A stretch of DNA of 48,706 bases from Mitsuaria chitosanitabida ATCC BAA-476 = NBRC 102408 (GTDB lineage Bacteria > Pseudomonadota > Gammaproteobacteria > Burkholderiales > Burkholderiaceae_C). A program made the translations under genes and the position numbers. Positions within the stretch are counted from its first letter, which is position 1. Each line of letters starts with the position of its first letter. Under the pieces are notes generated by a model that saw only the letters and a program-made list of their open reading frames with translations, made no database searches and was not told the DNA's origin. The DNA lies in assembly GCF_001598255.1 (NCBI RefSeq), contig NZ_BCYP01000037.1:1-48706 (forward strand), in the 5' to 3' direction. Of the stretch, positions 16,954 through 25,286 are shown piece by piece.

Positions 16954-18033
16954 GGCGACGCGCGGATCGGCGGCTTCGCCGGACATTCCCGGGAAGACGG
17001 CGCCAGGCGCGGGCCCGGGGGCGGCAGCCGGTGTGAACGCGGGCCGCGGACGATCCTCGGTGCGGGCGTTCTGCTCGGCCAGCGCGGGCGCGAGCGCCCG
17101 TCGCAGCGCCGCGACGAAGTCCTCCGTCAGCGCGTGGGCGGGGCGGTTCAGCGGTCGCAGCGCCTGGATGCGGAAGGGCACCGACACCGAGAACGGCCGC
17201 ACGTGCAGCGCGGGTCCGGCGCAGGCCCGGGCAGTGAGCGGGTTCACCAGCGCGATGCCCAGCCCGTGCTGCACGAGCGCGCAGACGGCGATCGCGCTGT
17301 GCGTTTCCAGTTGCTCGCGCCGCCGCACGCCGGCGGCCGCGAAGATCGCGTCGAACTGGCGTCGGTAGGGGTCGTCCGCCGCGAGCCCCACGAAGCGCTC
17401 GTCCGCGAAATCGGCGGGCGTCAGCACCTGGCGCTCCAGCAGCCGGTGACCGGCGGGAAGCACGCAGACCTCGTCCAGCTCCGCCAGCGTCTCGCCCTGC
17501 GTGCCCGGGACGGCGGCGCTGACCTCGCTCAGACCCAGGTCGAATCGCTGCGCGGCCATCCATTCCTCCAGCAGCGGTGACTCCTGCGGCGTCAGCGTCA
17601 GCTGCGCCTGCGGATGGGCGGCGAGCCAGTCGGCGCTCGCCGCTGGCAGCAGCGCGTGCGCGAGCGCGGGCAGCGTGAGCACCCGCAGGCGTTCGTCCTC
17701 GGCTCGGCCCAGCGCCTGGGCCCGCGCGACGACCTGATCCAGGCCTTGATAGGCACGCTGGACCTCGTCGAACAGCGCCAGCGCGCGCGCCGTCGGGCGG
17801 ACACGGCCCGGCGTGCGCTCGAACAGCGCGTAGCCGAGCAGCATCTCCATCCGCGCCAGCTCCCGGCTCACCGTCGGCTGCGAGGTGAACAGCAACTGCG
17901 CCGCCCCGGTCACGCTGCCGGCGGTCATCACCGCTCGGAAGATCTCGATGTGGCGATGGGTGATCGGCAGCGCTGGCGCCGACGGCGGTGCCGAGGGAGG
18001 GGGCAGGGGCCGTGAGGGGACGTTGGCGGACAT
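16936..18033 (-). CDS. LysR-type regulator, probable regulator of lysA
   Basis: A LysR-family activator of about 365 residues. The winged HTH lies near residues 25-85 (HRHIEIFRAVMTAGSVTGAAQLL then SQPTVSRELARME), and a substrate-binding domain follows. The divergent position to lysA matches the classic E. coli lysR-lysA pair, where LysR activates lysA and senses diaminopimelate and lysine. That role is inferred here. It is longer than usual because of a Pro/Ala-rich tail of about 50 residues (APGPAPG) of unknown purpose. The start at 18033 is chosen; MLPRMSAN at 18045 is an alternative. The short sequence up to lysA is AT-rich. Confidence 0.85.
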   Translation of the reverse strand: MSANVPSRPLPPPSAPPSAPALPITHRHIEIFRAVMTAGSVTGAAQLLFTSQPTVSRELARMEMLLGYALFERTPGRVRPTARALALFDEVQRAYQGLDQVVARAQALGRAEDERLRVLTLPALAHALLPAASADWLAAHPQAQLTLTPQESPLLEEWMAAQRFDLGLSEVSAAVPGTQGETLAELDEVCVLPAGHRLLERQVLTPADFADERFVGLAADDPYRRQFDAIFAAAGVRRREQLETHSAIAVCALVQHGLGIALVNPLTARACAGPALHVRPFSVSVPFRIQALRPLNRPAHALTEDFVAALRRALAPALAEQNARTEDRPRPAFTPAAAPGPAPGAVFPGMSGEAADPRVAKAKRR

Positions 18034-18198
18034 GCGCGGCAGCATAGCAGTGCATATCCACAATGAATTCGCCACGGAAAACAAAGCATTTGATTGAATG
18101 AGGAGGGGCGGCGATGCTCTCGTCATTCCGGGATCGGTCATCTCCTTGATCGCCCTCCCTGTCCTCTATCGTTTCCCTCACCGCCAGGACCGACGGCC
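18034..18198. promoter_or_regulatory. Divergent lysR-type/lysA control region
   Basis: 165 bases between the two start codons. The part at 18050-18100 is markedly more AT-rich than its surroundings. I could not assign a single clear T-N11-A LysR box, so this is only the expected location of the operator and both promoters. Confidence 0.4.
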
Positions 18199-19458
18199 AT
18201 GCCCCAAGCGCTCACCCCCGCCCGCGAACGACAACTCCAGGCACTTGCCGCCCAGCACGGCACGCCGCTCTGGGTCTACGACGCGGCCGTGATCCGCGAG
18301 CGCGCCGCGTCGCTGAAGGGCTTCGACACCGTCCGCTTCGCGCAGAAGGCCTGCTCCAACACGCACATCCTCAAGCTCATGCGCGAGCAGGGGGTGAAGG
18401 TGGACTCGGTCTCCCGCGGTGAGCTGCTGCGCGCCATCGCGGCCGGCTACACCGTCGGACGCGGCGCCGACGCGGTCCATTCGGACATCGTGTTCACCGC
18501 CGACCTGCTGGATCGCGAGACGCTCAAGACGGTGGTCGACCTGGGCGTGCCGGTGAACGCCGGCTCCATCGACATGCTGGAGCAACTGGGCGAGGTCTCG
18601 CCCGGCCACCCGGTGTGGCTGCGCCTGAATCCCGGTTTCGGCCACGGCCACAGCAACAAGACCAACACCGGTGGCGAACACAGCAAGCACGGCATCTGGC
18701 ACGAGCAGCTGGGCGACGCGCTCGAGGTCATCGCCCGCCGCGGGCTGACGCTGATTGGCCTGCACATGCACATCGGCTCGGGTGTCGACTACGGCCATCT
18801 GGCGCAGGTCTGCGGCGCGATGGTCGAGCTGGTCCGCGTCGTCCAGGCACGCGGGCAGGATCTGCTGGCGATCTCGGCGGGCGGCGGCCTGTCGATCCCC
18901 TACCGGGACGGCGATGCGCCTATCGACGTCGCCCACTATTTCAGCCTGTGGGACGCGGCGCGCCAGGAAGCCGAGACCGTCGTCGGACACAAGCTGGAAC
19001 TCGAACTGGAGCCGGGGCGCTATCTGGTCGCCGAGTCCGGCGTGCTGCTGGCGGAGGTGCGCGCGGTGAAGCGCCAGGGCGGTCGGCACTTCCTGCTGGT
19101 CGACGCCGGCTTCAACGAGCTGATGCGGCCGGCCATGTACGGCAGCTTCCATGCGATGGACCTGATCGCCGCCGACGGCCAGCGCCGCGCCCCGCGAGCC
19201 ACCGTGGTGGCCGGACCGCTGTGCGAGTCGGGCGACGTGTTCACACAAGGCGATGGCGGTGTCGTGCAGACGCGCGAACTGCCGGAAGCCCAGGTCGGCG
19301 ACCTGCTGGTCATCCATGACACCGGCGCCTACGGCGCCTCCATGTCCAGCAACTACAACAGCCGCCCGCTGATCGCCGAAGTGCTGGTCGACGGCGAGCA
19401 GTCCCGCCTGATCCGCCGTCGGCAGACGGTCGAGGAGCTGCTGGCGCTCGAGGCTTGA
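18199..19458 (+). CDS. lysA: Diaminopimelate decarboxylase
   Basis: Last step of lysine synthesis: PLP-dependent decarboxylation of meso-diaminopimelate. The 419-residue protein is of the E. coli LysA subgroup. Shared blocks include VRFAQKACSN with the PLP lysine at Lys50, VNAGS, GFGHGH, HMHIGSGVDY, ISAGGGLS, ELEPGR, GPLCESGDVF and SSNYNSRP. The start at 18199 follows CCGACGGCC, and a further in-frame extension to 18094 is not family-like. It is divergent from the LysR-type gene. A strong hairpin terminator follows at 19521. Confidence 0.96.
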   Translation: MPQALTPARERQLQALAAQHGTPLWVYDAAVIRERAASLKGFDTVRFAQKACSNTHILKLMREQGVKVDSVSRGELLRAIAAGYTVGRGADAVHSDIVFTADLLDRETLKTVVDLGVPVNAGSIDMLEQLGEVSPGHPVWLRLNPGFGHGHSNKTNTGGEHSKHGIWHEQLGDALEVIARRGLTLIGLHMHIGSGVDYGHLAQVCGAMVELVRVVQARGQDLLAISAGGGLSIPYRDGDAPIDVAHYFSLWDAARQEAETVVGHKLELELEPGRYLVAESGVLLAEVRAVKRQGGRHFLLVDAGFNELMRPAMYGSFHAMDLIAADGQRRAPRATVVAGPLCESGDVFTQGDGGVVQTRELPEAQVGDLLVIHDTGAYGASMSSNYNSRPLIAEVLVDGEQSRLIRRRQTVEELLALEA

Positions 19459-19520
19459 TGGCGGGCCTGCTGGCCTGATCGCCGGAGGGGCGACGCCCGA
19501 GCGGCTCGGAGTCCCCCCAT

Positions 19521-19553
19521 GAATGGCCCACCGACCGTGGGCCATTCGCGTTT
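19521..19553 (+). terminator. Terminator of lysA
   Basis: GAATGGCCCAC (19521-19531) pairs perfectly with GTGGGCCATTC (19537-19547) around CGACC and is followed by GCGTTT. It lies 62 bases after the lysA stop. Confidence 0.7.
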
Positions 19554-19650
19554 CCGGGCGCCGGATTTGCCATCGCCCAGCGGGCATGGGCCGCCTGAAA
19601 AACCTTCAGACGATCGACCGCGCAACTGCCATTCGCACAAGGCCCATTTG

Positions 19651-19697
19651 ATCGACGTTGACTATCAAATAAATGTCACTCAATAGTCTGGATCAAT
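19651..19697 (+). promoter_or_regulatory. Possible OxyR region upstream of ahpC
   Basis: Two ATAG-N7-CTAT-like elements are present: ATCG-N7-CTAT at 19651-19665 and ATAG-N7-CAAT at 19683-19697, each matching 7 of 8 fixed positions. Their centres are 32 bases apart rather than the 22 of the classical tandem site, so binding is uncertain. The region is conspicuously AT-rich. Confidence 0.4.
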
Positions 19698-19799
19698 AGG
19701 CAATGGCAATAAGCCTCATTGGGGAATTCAACCCCGCCCCAGAGAGGCGGCCCCTATGATCCAACCCATCCCATCAACCCTCACTGCGAGAGAAGAGCA

Positions 19800-20363
19800 A
19801 TGTCCCTGATCAACACCCAAGTCCAGCCCTTCAAGACCGAAGCCTTCCACAACGGCAAGTTCATCACCGTCACCGAAGAATCGCTCAAGGGCAAGTGGTC
19901 CGTGCTGATCTTCATGCCGGCCGCCTTCACCTTCAACTGCCCGACCGAAGTCGAAGACGCCGCCGACAGCTACGCCGAGTTCCAGAAGCTGGGCACCGAG
20001 GTCTACATCGTCACGACCGACACGCACTTCTCGCACAAGGTGTGGCACGAGACCTCGCCGGCCGTCGGCAAGGCCAAGTTCCCCCTGGTCGGCGACCCGA
20101 CCCACACCCTGACCAACGCCTTCGGCGTGCACATCCCTGAAGAAGGCCTGGCGCTGCGCGGCACCTTCGTGATCAACCCGGACGGCGTCATCAAGACCGC
20201 TGAAATCCACTCGAACGAGATCGCCCGTGACGTGTCGGAGACCCTGCGCAAGCTGAAGGCCGCCCAGTACACCGCCGCTCACCCGGGTCAAGTCTGCCCG
20301 GCCAAGTGGAAGGAAGGCGAGAAGACCATCGCCCCGTCGCTGGACCTGGTCGGCAAGATCTGA
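19800..20363 (+). CDS. ahpC: Alkyl hydroperoxide reductase subunit C (peroxiredoxin)
   Basis: A typical two-cysteine peroxiredoxin that reduces hydrogen peroxide and organic peroxides in the cytoplasm. At 187 residues it has the same length as E. coli AhpC. The peroxidatic cysteine is Cys47 in FTFNCPTE and the resolving cysteine is Cys166 in GQVCPAKW. The start at 19800 is supported by a GAGAGAAGAG Shine-Dalgarno. The open frame continues upstream to 19719 but is not family-like. It is followed by ahpF after 230 bases containing a GC hairpin at 20380-20410. OxyR control is plausible from the upstream elements. Confidence 0.97.
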   Translation: MSLINTQVQPFKTEAFHNGKFITVTEESLKGKWSVLIFMPAAFTFNCPTEVEDAADSYAEFQKLGTEVYIVTTDTHFSHKVWHETSPAVGKAKFPLVGDPTHTLTNAFGVHIPEEGLALRGTFVINPDGVIKTAEIHSNEIARDVSETLRKLKAAQYTAAHPGQVCPAKWKEGEKTIAPSLDLVGKI

Positions 20364-20379
20364 GGATCAGCCAACCGCT

Positions 20380-20410
20380 GGAGCGGGCGGCCGGCAACGG
20401 CCGCCGCTCC
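20380..20410 (+). terminator. Hairpin between ahpC and ahpF
   Basis: A stem of about 12 base pairs (GGAGCGG... with GGCCGCCGCTCC, one bulged G) starts 17 bases after the ahpC stop and has no T-run. It may attenuate readthrough or stabilise ahpC mRNA, which would fit the usual excess of AhpC over AhpF. Confidence 0.4.
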
Positions 20411-20593
20411 GGACCGGTGAATCGGATGAGGACGACCCTCAACCCCTCACTGCAAACGCGCTGCTCGTGGACCGCACCGGTCCGCGGGTGGGCGCTCGGC
20501 CGCCCCTGCTCGAACATGACGGATCGACACGATCCAGGGAGGCCGGTTCTCGAAGTCGCTTGAAGCAATAGAAGCAATCGAAAGGAAGCAACG

Positions 20594-22147
20594 ATGTTGG
20601 ACGACAACCTGAAGGCGCAGCTCAAGGCCTACCTGGAGCGGGTCACGCTTCCCTTCGAGATCGAAGCTTCCCTGAGCGACTCCGAGAGCTCCGCGGAGCT
20701 CAAGCAGCTCCTGCAGGACATCGCCGCGATGTCCGACAAGATCACGCTGAGCCTGGACGGCAACGATGCGCGCAAGCCCTCGTTCAGCCTCAAGCGCACG
20801 GGCTCCGAGCAGAGCCTGCGTTTTGCCGGCATCCCGCTGGGCCACGAGTTCACCTCGCTGGTGCTGGCGCTGCTGTGGACCGGCGGCCATCCTCCGAAGA
20901 CGGAGCAGGCGACGATTGACCAGATCAAGGGCCTGGACGGCGATTACCTCTTCGAGGTCTACATGAGCCTGTCCTGCCACAACTGCCCGGACGTGGTGCA
21001 GGCGCTGTCGCTGATGTCGGTGCTGAACCCGCGCGTCAAGACGGTGATCGTGGACGGCGCGCTGTTCCAGGACGAGGTCAATGCCCGCGAGATCATGGCC
21101 GTGCCCACGATCTACCTGAACGGCCAGGAATTCGGCTCGGGCCGCATGACGGTCGAGGAGATCGCGGCCAAACTGGACACGAACGCGGCGGCCAAGGACG
21201 CGGCCAAGCTGTCGGCCAAGGAGCCCTATGACGTGCTGGTGGTCGGCGGCGGCCCGGCCGGCGCGGCGGCCGCGGTGTATGCGGCGCGCAAGGGCATCCG
21301 CACGGGTGTCGCGGCCGAGCGTTTCGGCGGTCAGGTCAATGACACGCTGGCGATCGAGAACTACATCTCGGTGCTGTCGACCGACGGCCCGAAGTTCTCG
21401 ATGGCGCTGGAGTCGCACGTCAAGGATTACGGCGTGGACGTCATGAACCTGCAGCGCGCGGACAAGCTGATTCCGGCGACGACGCCCGGCGGGCTGGTGG
21501 AGATCCAGCTGGCCAACGGCGGCGTGCTCAAGAGCAAGACGGTGATCCTGTCGACCGGCGCGCGCTGGCGCAATGTCAACGTGCCGGGCGAGCAGGAATA
21601 CAAGAACAAGGGCGTGGCCTACTGCCCGCACTGCGACGGTCCGCTGTTCAAGGGCAAGCGCGTGGCGGTGATCGGCGGCGGCAACTCCGGCGTCGAGGCG
21701 GCGATCGACCTGGCCGGGTTGGTGGCGCATGTGACGCTGATCGAGTTCGGTGATCAGCTGCGCGCGGACGCGGTGCTGGTGAGGAAGCTGGAGAGCCTGG
21801 CCAACGTGACCATCGTGAAGTCGGCGCAGACGACCGAGTTCACTGGCGCGGGAGGCAAGCTCAACGGGCTGAACTACACGGATCGCGTGAGCGGCGAGGC
21901 CAAGCGGATCGAGCTGGAAGGGGTGTTCGTGCAGATCGGTCTGGTGCCCAACACCGAGTGGCTGCGCGGCACGCTGGAACTGTCCAAGCACGGCGAGATC
22001 ATCGTCGATGCGAAGGGGCAGACCTCGCTGCCGGGCGTGTTCGCCGCGGGGGACGCGACGACGGTGCCTTACAAGCAGATCATCATCGCCGCCGGCGATG
22101 GGGCGAAGGCGGCGCTGAGCGCGTTCGATCACCTGATCCGGAATTGA
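20594..22147 (+). CDS. ahpF: Alkyl hydroperoxide reductase subunit F
   Basis: A flavoprotein that passes electrons from NADH to AhpC. The 517 residues fit the family. The N-terminal part (about 1-200) is the double thioredoxin-fold domain with the CHNC motif in SCHNCPDVV. The C-terminal part is thioredoxin-reductase-like, with the FAD-binding [17 protein letters not shown], the redox pair CPHC in YCPHCDGP, and NAD-binding [17 protein letters not shown]. The Shine-Dalgarno GAAAGGAAG precedes the ATG. Pairs with ahpC upstream. A perfect 11-base hairpin terminator follows. Confidence 0.97.
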   Translation: MLDDNLKAQLKAYLERVTLPFEIEASLSDSESSAELKQLLQDIAAMSDKITLSLDGNDARKPSFSLKRTGSEQSLRFAGIPLGHEFTSLVLALLWTGGHPPKTEQATIDQIKGLDGDYLFEVYMSLSCHNCPDVVQALSLMSVLNPRVKTVIVDGALFQDEVNAREIMAVPTIYLNGQEFGSGRMTVEEIAAKLDTNAAAKDAAKLSAKEPYDVLVVGGGPAGAAAAVYAARKGIRTGVAAERFGGQVNDTLAIENYISVLSTDGPKFSMALESHVKDYGVDVMNLQRADKLIPATTPGGLVEIQLANGGVLKSKTVILSTGARWRNVNVPGEQEYKNKGVAYCPHCDGPLFKGKRVAVIGGGNSGVEAAIDLAGLVAHVTLIEFGDQLRADAVLVRKLESLANVTIVKSAQTTEFTGAGGKLNGLNYTDRVSGEAKRIELEGVFVQIGLVPNTEWLRGTLELSKHGEIIVDAKGQTSLPGVFAAGDATTVPYKQIIIAAGDGAKAALSAFDHLIRN

Positions 22148-22170
22148 TGCTCGGCTTGAGCTGATCCTGA

Positions 22171-22200
22171 GACAACGCCCCGTGAGGGGCGTTGTCGTTT
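22171..22200 (+). terminator. Terminator of ahpF
   Basis: GACAACGCCCC (22171-22181) pairs perfectly with GGGGCGTTGTC (22186-22196) around GTGA, followed by GTTT. Confidence 0.7.
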
Positions 22201-22218
22201 GGGCTCTGGCAGCTGAAG

Positions 22219-22450
22219 ACCCTCTCCCCAGCCCTCTCCCGCAAGCGGGAGAGGGGGCACGCTTGCCCTCCCGCTGAAGCAGGAGAGGGGGCATTCAGCG
22301 CGGTGCTGGTTCACTCCCTCGCCCGCGGGGCGGGAGAGGGCAGGGGAGAGGGTGGGAGCGTTGCAGTGCGCTAGAGCTCGAAGCCGGCGAGGGCGCACGG
22401 CGGGGGTGATCCCCTCGCCCCCGGAGGGGGAGAGGGCTAGGGTGAGGGGG
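22219..22450. repeat. Cluster of four REP-like palindromes
   Basis: An intact copy at 22219-22255 (CCCTCTCCCGC, AA, GCGGGAGAGGG) is followed by a degenerate copy at 22266-22290. Reverse-oriented or diverged copies follow at about 22319-22355 and 22411-22450. The cluster fills the space between the convergent ahpF and rarD genes and runs into the last codons of rarD (stop at 22437). Confidence 0.75.
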
Positions 22451-23435
22451 AGCGGGCTGCCCGCCGACCGCGCCACAAGCTCTCTGCGCTGTACACGATC
22501 AACGCCGACCAGATCAGCACGAAGCCCATCAAGCGCGCCCCCGCCAGCGGCTCGTGATACAGCCAGACGCCGAGCAGGAACTGGATCGTCGGCGACAGGT
22601 ATTGCACCAGCCCCAGCGTCGTCAACGTGATGCGCCGCGCGCCCGCCGCGAAGAGCAGCAGCGGCACCGCCGTCAGCGGTCCGGCCATCAACAGCAGGCC
22701 GACTTGCGACGCGTCACCTTGCGCGAGCGCGCTCGTCCCCTGAGCGGTCCACCAGACCAGCGCGGCCACGGCGAACGGCGACAGGATCAGCGTCTCCAGT
22801 GTCAGCCCTTCGAGCGCCCCCAGATGGGCGGTCTTGCGCATCAGCCCGTAGAACCCGAAGCTCAGCGCCAGCACCAGCGCGATCCACGGCAAGCGTCCGG
22901 CGGTGACCGTCAGCCAGATCACGCCCGCCGCCGCCAGGCCGATGGCCAGCCACTGCACCGGCCGCAGCCGTTCCCGCAGGAAGACGAAGCCCAGCATCAC
23001 GTTGACCAGCGGGTTGATGAAGTAGCCCAGGCTGGCCTCGACCACATGGCCGTGCTGCACGGCCCAGACGTAGACCAGCCAGTTGCTTGACAGCAGCAGC
23101 GCGGACAGCGTGCAGGTCGCCAGCAGCTTGGGCGAGCGCAGCACCGGGCCCAGCCAGGCCCAGCGCCGCAGCACCGCGAGCACGATCGCCACGAAGACCA
23201 GCGACCACACGGTCCGATGCGCGATGACCTCCAGCGCGTCGACGCCGGACAGCCGCTTGAAGTAGAGCGGGAACAGGCCCCACGCGATGTAGGCCAGCGC
23301 GGCGAACAGCATGCCGATGCGGGTGTGGGCGGCGTGGTCGGCCGCGATGTCCGCCGAGGCGGCGACGTCGACCGGGGCGGGCGTGGCGGCCGGGCTGGCG
23401 GGAGAGCGGGCGGCGGCCCGGGTGTCTTGAGTCAT
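22437..23435 (-). CDS. rarD: RarD, EamA-family permease
   Basis: A 332-residue inner-membrane protein of the RarD branch of the DMT superfamily, with about ten transmembrane segments. Recognisable blocks are YIAWGLFPLYFKRL, IAHRTVWS, NWLVYVWAV, SLGYFINPLVNV and YLSPTIQFLLGV. The roughly 38 residues before the first helix are an Ala/Pro-rich extension, and a later start at MLFAALAYIAWG is possible. RarD proteins are predicted exporters of unknown substrate. The gene ends inside a REP-like repeat and is divergent from the MoaD-like gene. Confidence 0.9.
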   Translation of the reverse strand: MTQDTRAAARSPASPAATPAPVDVAASADIAADHAAHTRIGMLFAALAYIAWGLFPLYFKRLSGVDALEVIAHRTVWSLVFVAIVLAVLRRWAWLGPVLRSPKLLATCTLSALLLSSNWLVYVWAVQHGHVVEASLGYFINPLVNVMLGFVFLRERLRPVQWLAIGLAAAGVIWLTVTAGRLPWIALVLALSFGFYGLMRKTAHLGALEGLTLETLILSPFAVAALVWWTAQGTSALAQGDASQVGLLLMAGPLTAVPLLLFAAGARRITLTTLGLVQYLSPTIQFLLGVWLYHEPLAGARLMGFVLIWSALIVYSAESLWRGRRAARSPSP

Positions 23436-23533
23436 GGGTCTGTCGGGGGGGCGCGGACGACGCGGGGTCCGCGATTCTGCCCAAGCGTTCTTGCCCTTGC
23501 TGTCGCCCGGTCGTCGGCGCAGGATGCGGCCTC

Positions 23534-23803
23534 ATGGCCACCGTCGAATTCACCTCCCAACTGCACCGCTACGTCGACACGCCCCGGCTCGACTGCGCGT
23601 CCGCGACCCTGGGCGAGGCGCTCGCCGTCGCCTTCGACAGCAACCCGCGCCTGCGCGGCTACATCCTGGACGACCAGGGACACCTGCGCACCCATGTGAC
23701 CGTGTTCATCGACGGCCACAAGGCGCGGGACCGCGAGCGGCTCAGCGATCCGCTGACCTCGGCGTCCAAGGTCTACGTGCTGCAGGCGCTGTCGGGCGGC
23801 TGA
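23534..23803 (+). CDS. MoaD/ThiS-like small ubiquitin-fold protein
   Basis: An 89-residue protein of the MoaD/ThiS beta-grasp family ending in the Gly-Gly tail needed for C-terminal adenylation and sulfur transfer (QALSGG). The VEFTSQL start, the central GEALAVAFDSNPRLRGYILDD and the HVTVFIDG strand fit the fold. No MoeB/ThiF-type activating enzyme or other molybdopterin or thiamine gene is nearby. The next gene, 212 bases downstream on the same strand, encodes an Asp-box propeller. From memory this pairing recurs in many bacteria, which suggests a joint function, but I know of no established role. It may be a sulfur carrier or a protein tag. Confidence 0.85.
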   Translation: MATVEFTSQLHRYVDTPRLDCASATLGEALAVAFDSNPRLRGYILDDQGHLRTHVTVFIDGHKARDRERLSDPLTSASKVYVLQALSGG

Positions 23804-24015
23804 AGATCTCCGGCGACCTCGGCGATGCCCTGACGCCCTCGATGTCCCGGGCGTTCACCGGCCCCCGGATGGCGCCCGATCAGCGTCGCCGGTCGCGCCC
23901 CCTGATGTCGAAATCCTGATCCGTCGAACGTCGATCCCTTGTCGGCCTCTGCATGTCCGCCGCCGATTTCCCGCATCCCCGCCTGGTCTTGCCAGGCCTC
24001 GCCAAGGAGACACCG

Positions 24016-25095
24016 ATGACCGCCACCGCCTGGGTCGCCACCCGCAAGGGCCTGTTCGAGCTGCACGAGGACGCGCAGGGCGCCTGGACCATCGCCCGCC
24101 ACAGCTTCGTCGGCGATCCGGTCAGCATGGTGCTGCCGCCACCGGGCGGTGGCGGACGGATGTTCGCCGCGCTGAATCTCGGTCACTTCGGCTGCAAGCT
24201 GCAGGCCTCGGAGGACGGTGGCGCCACCTGGCGCGAGCTCGCCCCGCCCAGCTTCCCGCCCCAGCCCGAGGGCGCCGAGGGACCGGCCTGGAAGCTGCAG
24301 CAGATCTGGTCCCTGGAGCGCGGCGGCGACGGCCGGCTCTGGGCGGGGACCATCCCCGGCGCGCTCTTCGTCAGCGACGACGACGGCGACTCCTGGCAGC
24401 TGGTGGACGCGCTCTGGCACCGTAGCGAGCGCCTGGGCTGGTTCGGCGGCGGCTACGACGCCCCGGGCATCCATTCGGTAAACGTCGATCCGCGCGATCC
24501 GAAGCGGGTGCTGCTGGGCATCTCCTGCGGCGGCGCCTGGCGCAGCGAGGACGGCGGCGCGAGCTGGCGCATCAGCGCCAAGGGCATGCGAGCCGACTTC
24601 ATGCCGCCCGAACAGGCCGGCGAGGAGAACACCCAGGACCCGCATCGCATCGTCGCCTCCGAGGCCGATCCCGACGTGCTCTGGTGCCAGCACCACAACG
24701 GCGTCTGGCGGTCGGTGGACGGTGGCGCGAACTGGACCGAGATCAAGCCGCCGCTGTCCGGCTTCGGCTTCGCGGTGGCGGCGCATGCCGGCGATCCCGA
24801 CACGGCCTGGTTCGTCCCGGGCATCAAGGACGAGAAGCGCCTGCCGGTCGGCGGCGCGCTGGTGGTGAACCGGACCCGCGATGGCGGGCGGACCTTCGAG
24901 ACCCTGCGCGCGGGCCTGCCGCAATCGCACTGCTACGACCTGGTCTACCGGCATGGGCTGGCCGCGCATGCCGACGGCCGGCGGCTGCTGATGGGCAGCA
25001 CGACCGGCAACCTCTGGTCGACCGCCGACGCGGGCGACCAGTGGCGCCTCGTGTCCGCCAACCTGCCGCCGATCTACGCGCTGCGATTCGGCTGA
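24016..25095 (+). CDS. Asp-box (BNR/sialidase-like) beta-propeller protein
   Basis: A 359-residue propeller with six recognisable Asp-boxes (S/R-x-D-x-G-x-x-W/F) near residues 65-72, 120-127, 177-184, 233-240, 287-294 and 335-343, for example SEDGGATW and SVDGGANW. It has no signal peptide, so it is probably cytoplasmic, unlike secreted sialidases. The sialidase arginine triad is not recognisable, so the exo-alpha-sialidase label often given to this family is probably wrong. The start at 24016 has a good AAGGAGA Shine-Dalgarno; an upstream in-frame start at 23953 exists. It follows the MoaD-like gene, with which it likely works. Function unknown. Confidence 0.85.
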   Translation: MTATAWVATRKGLFELHEDAQGAWTIARHSFVGDPVSMVLPPPGGGGRMFAALNLGHFGCKLQASEDGGATWRELAPPSFPPQPEGAEGPAWKLQQIWSLERGGDGRLWAGTIPGALFVSDDDGDSWQLVDALWHRSERLGWFGGGYDAPGIHSVNVDPRDPKRVLLGISCGGAWRSEDGGASWRISAKGMRADFMPPEQAGEENTQDPHRIVASEADPDVLWCQHHNGVWRSVDGGANWTEIKPPLSGFGFAVAAHAGDPDTAWFVPGIKDEKRLPVGGALVVNRTRDGGRTFETLRAGLPQSHCYDLVYRHGLAAHADGRRLLMGSTTGNLWSTADAGDQWRLVSANLPPIYALRFG

Positions 25096-25130
25096 ACGGC
25101 GGGCCGGGCCACCCCGCCCGGCCGGGAGGA

Positions 25131-25284
25131 TCCTGGCTCCTGGCTCCTGGCTCCTGGCTCCTGGCTCCTGGCTCTTGGCTCTTGGCTCCTGGCTCCTGGC
25201 TCCTGGCTCGTGGCTCGTCGGTTGCCAATTGCCGATTGCCAGTCGCCAGTCGCTGGTCGCTGGTCGCTGGTCGCTGGTCGCGGG
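25131..25284. repeat. Heptanucleotide tandem array of 22 units
   Basis: Twelve units of TCNTGGC (mostly TCCTGGC, two TCTTGGC, last TCGTGGC) run from 25131 to 25214. A TCGTCGG unit follows, then nine degenerate TYGCYRR units from 25222 to 25284 (TTGCCAA drifting to TCGCTGG). All units stay in the same seven-base register for 154 bases. It lies between the convergent ends of the propeller gene and truC. Confidence 0.95.
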
Positions 25285-25286
25285 GC

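Noticed and set aside
25131-25284. The heptanucleotide array read as coding (repeated LAPGSWL-type peptides)
   Set aside because: Every frame gives a repeat peptide by necessity because seven is not a multiple of three. The tract lies between two convergent stop codons.
25131-25284. The array considered as a CRISPR
   Set aside because: Units are contiguous seven-base repeats without spacers.
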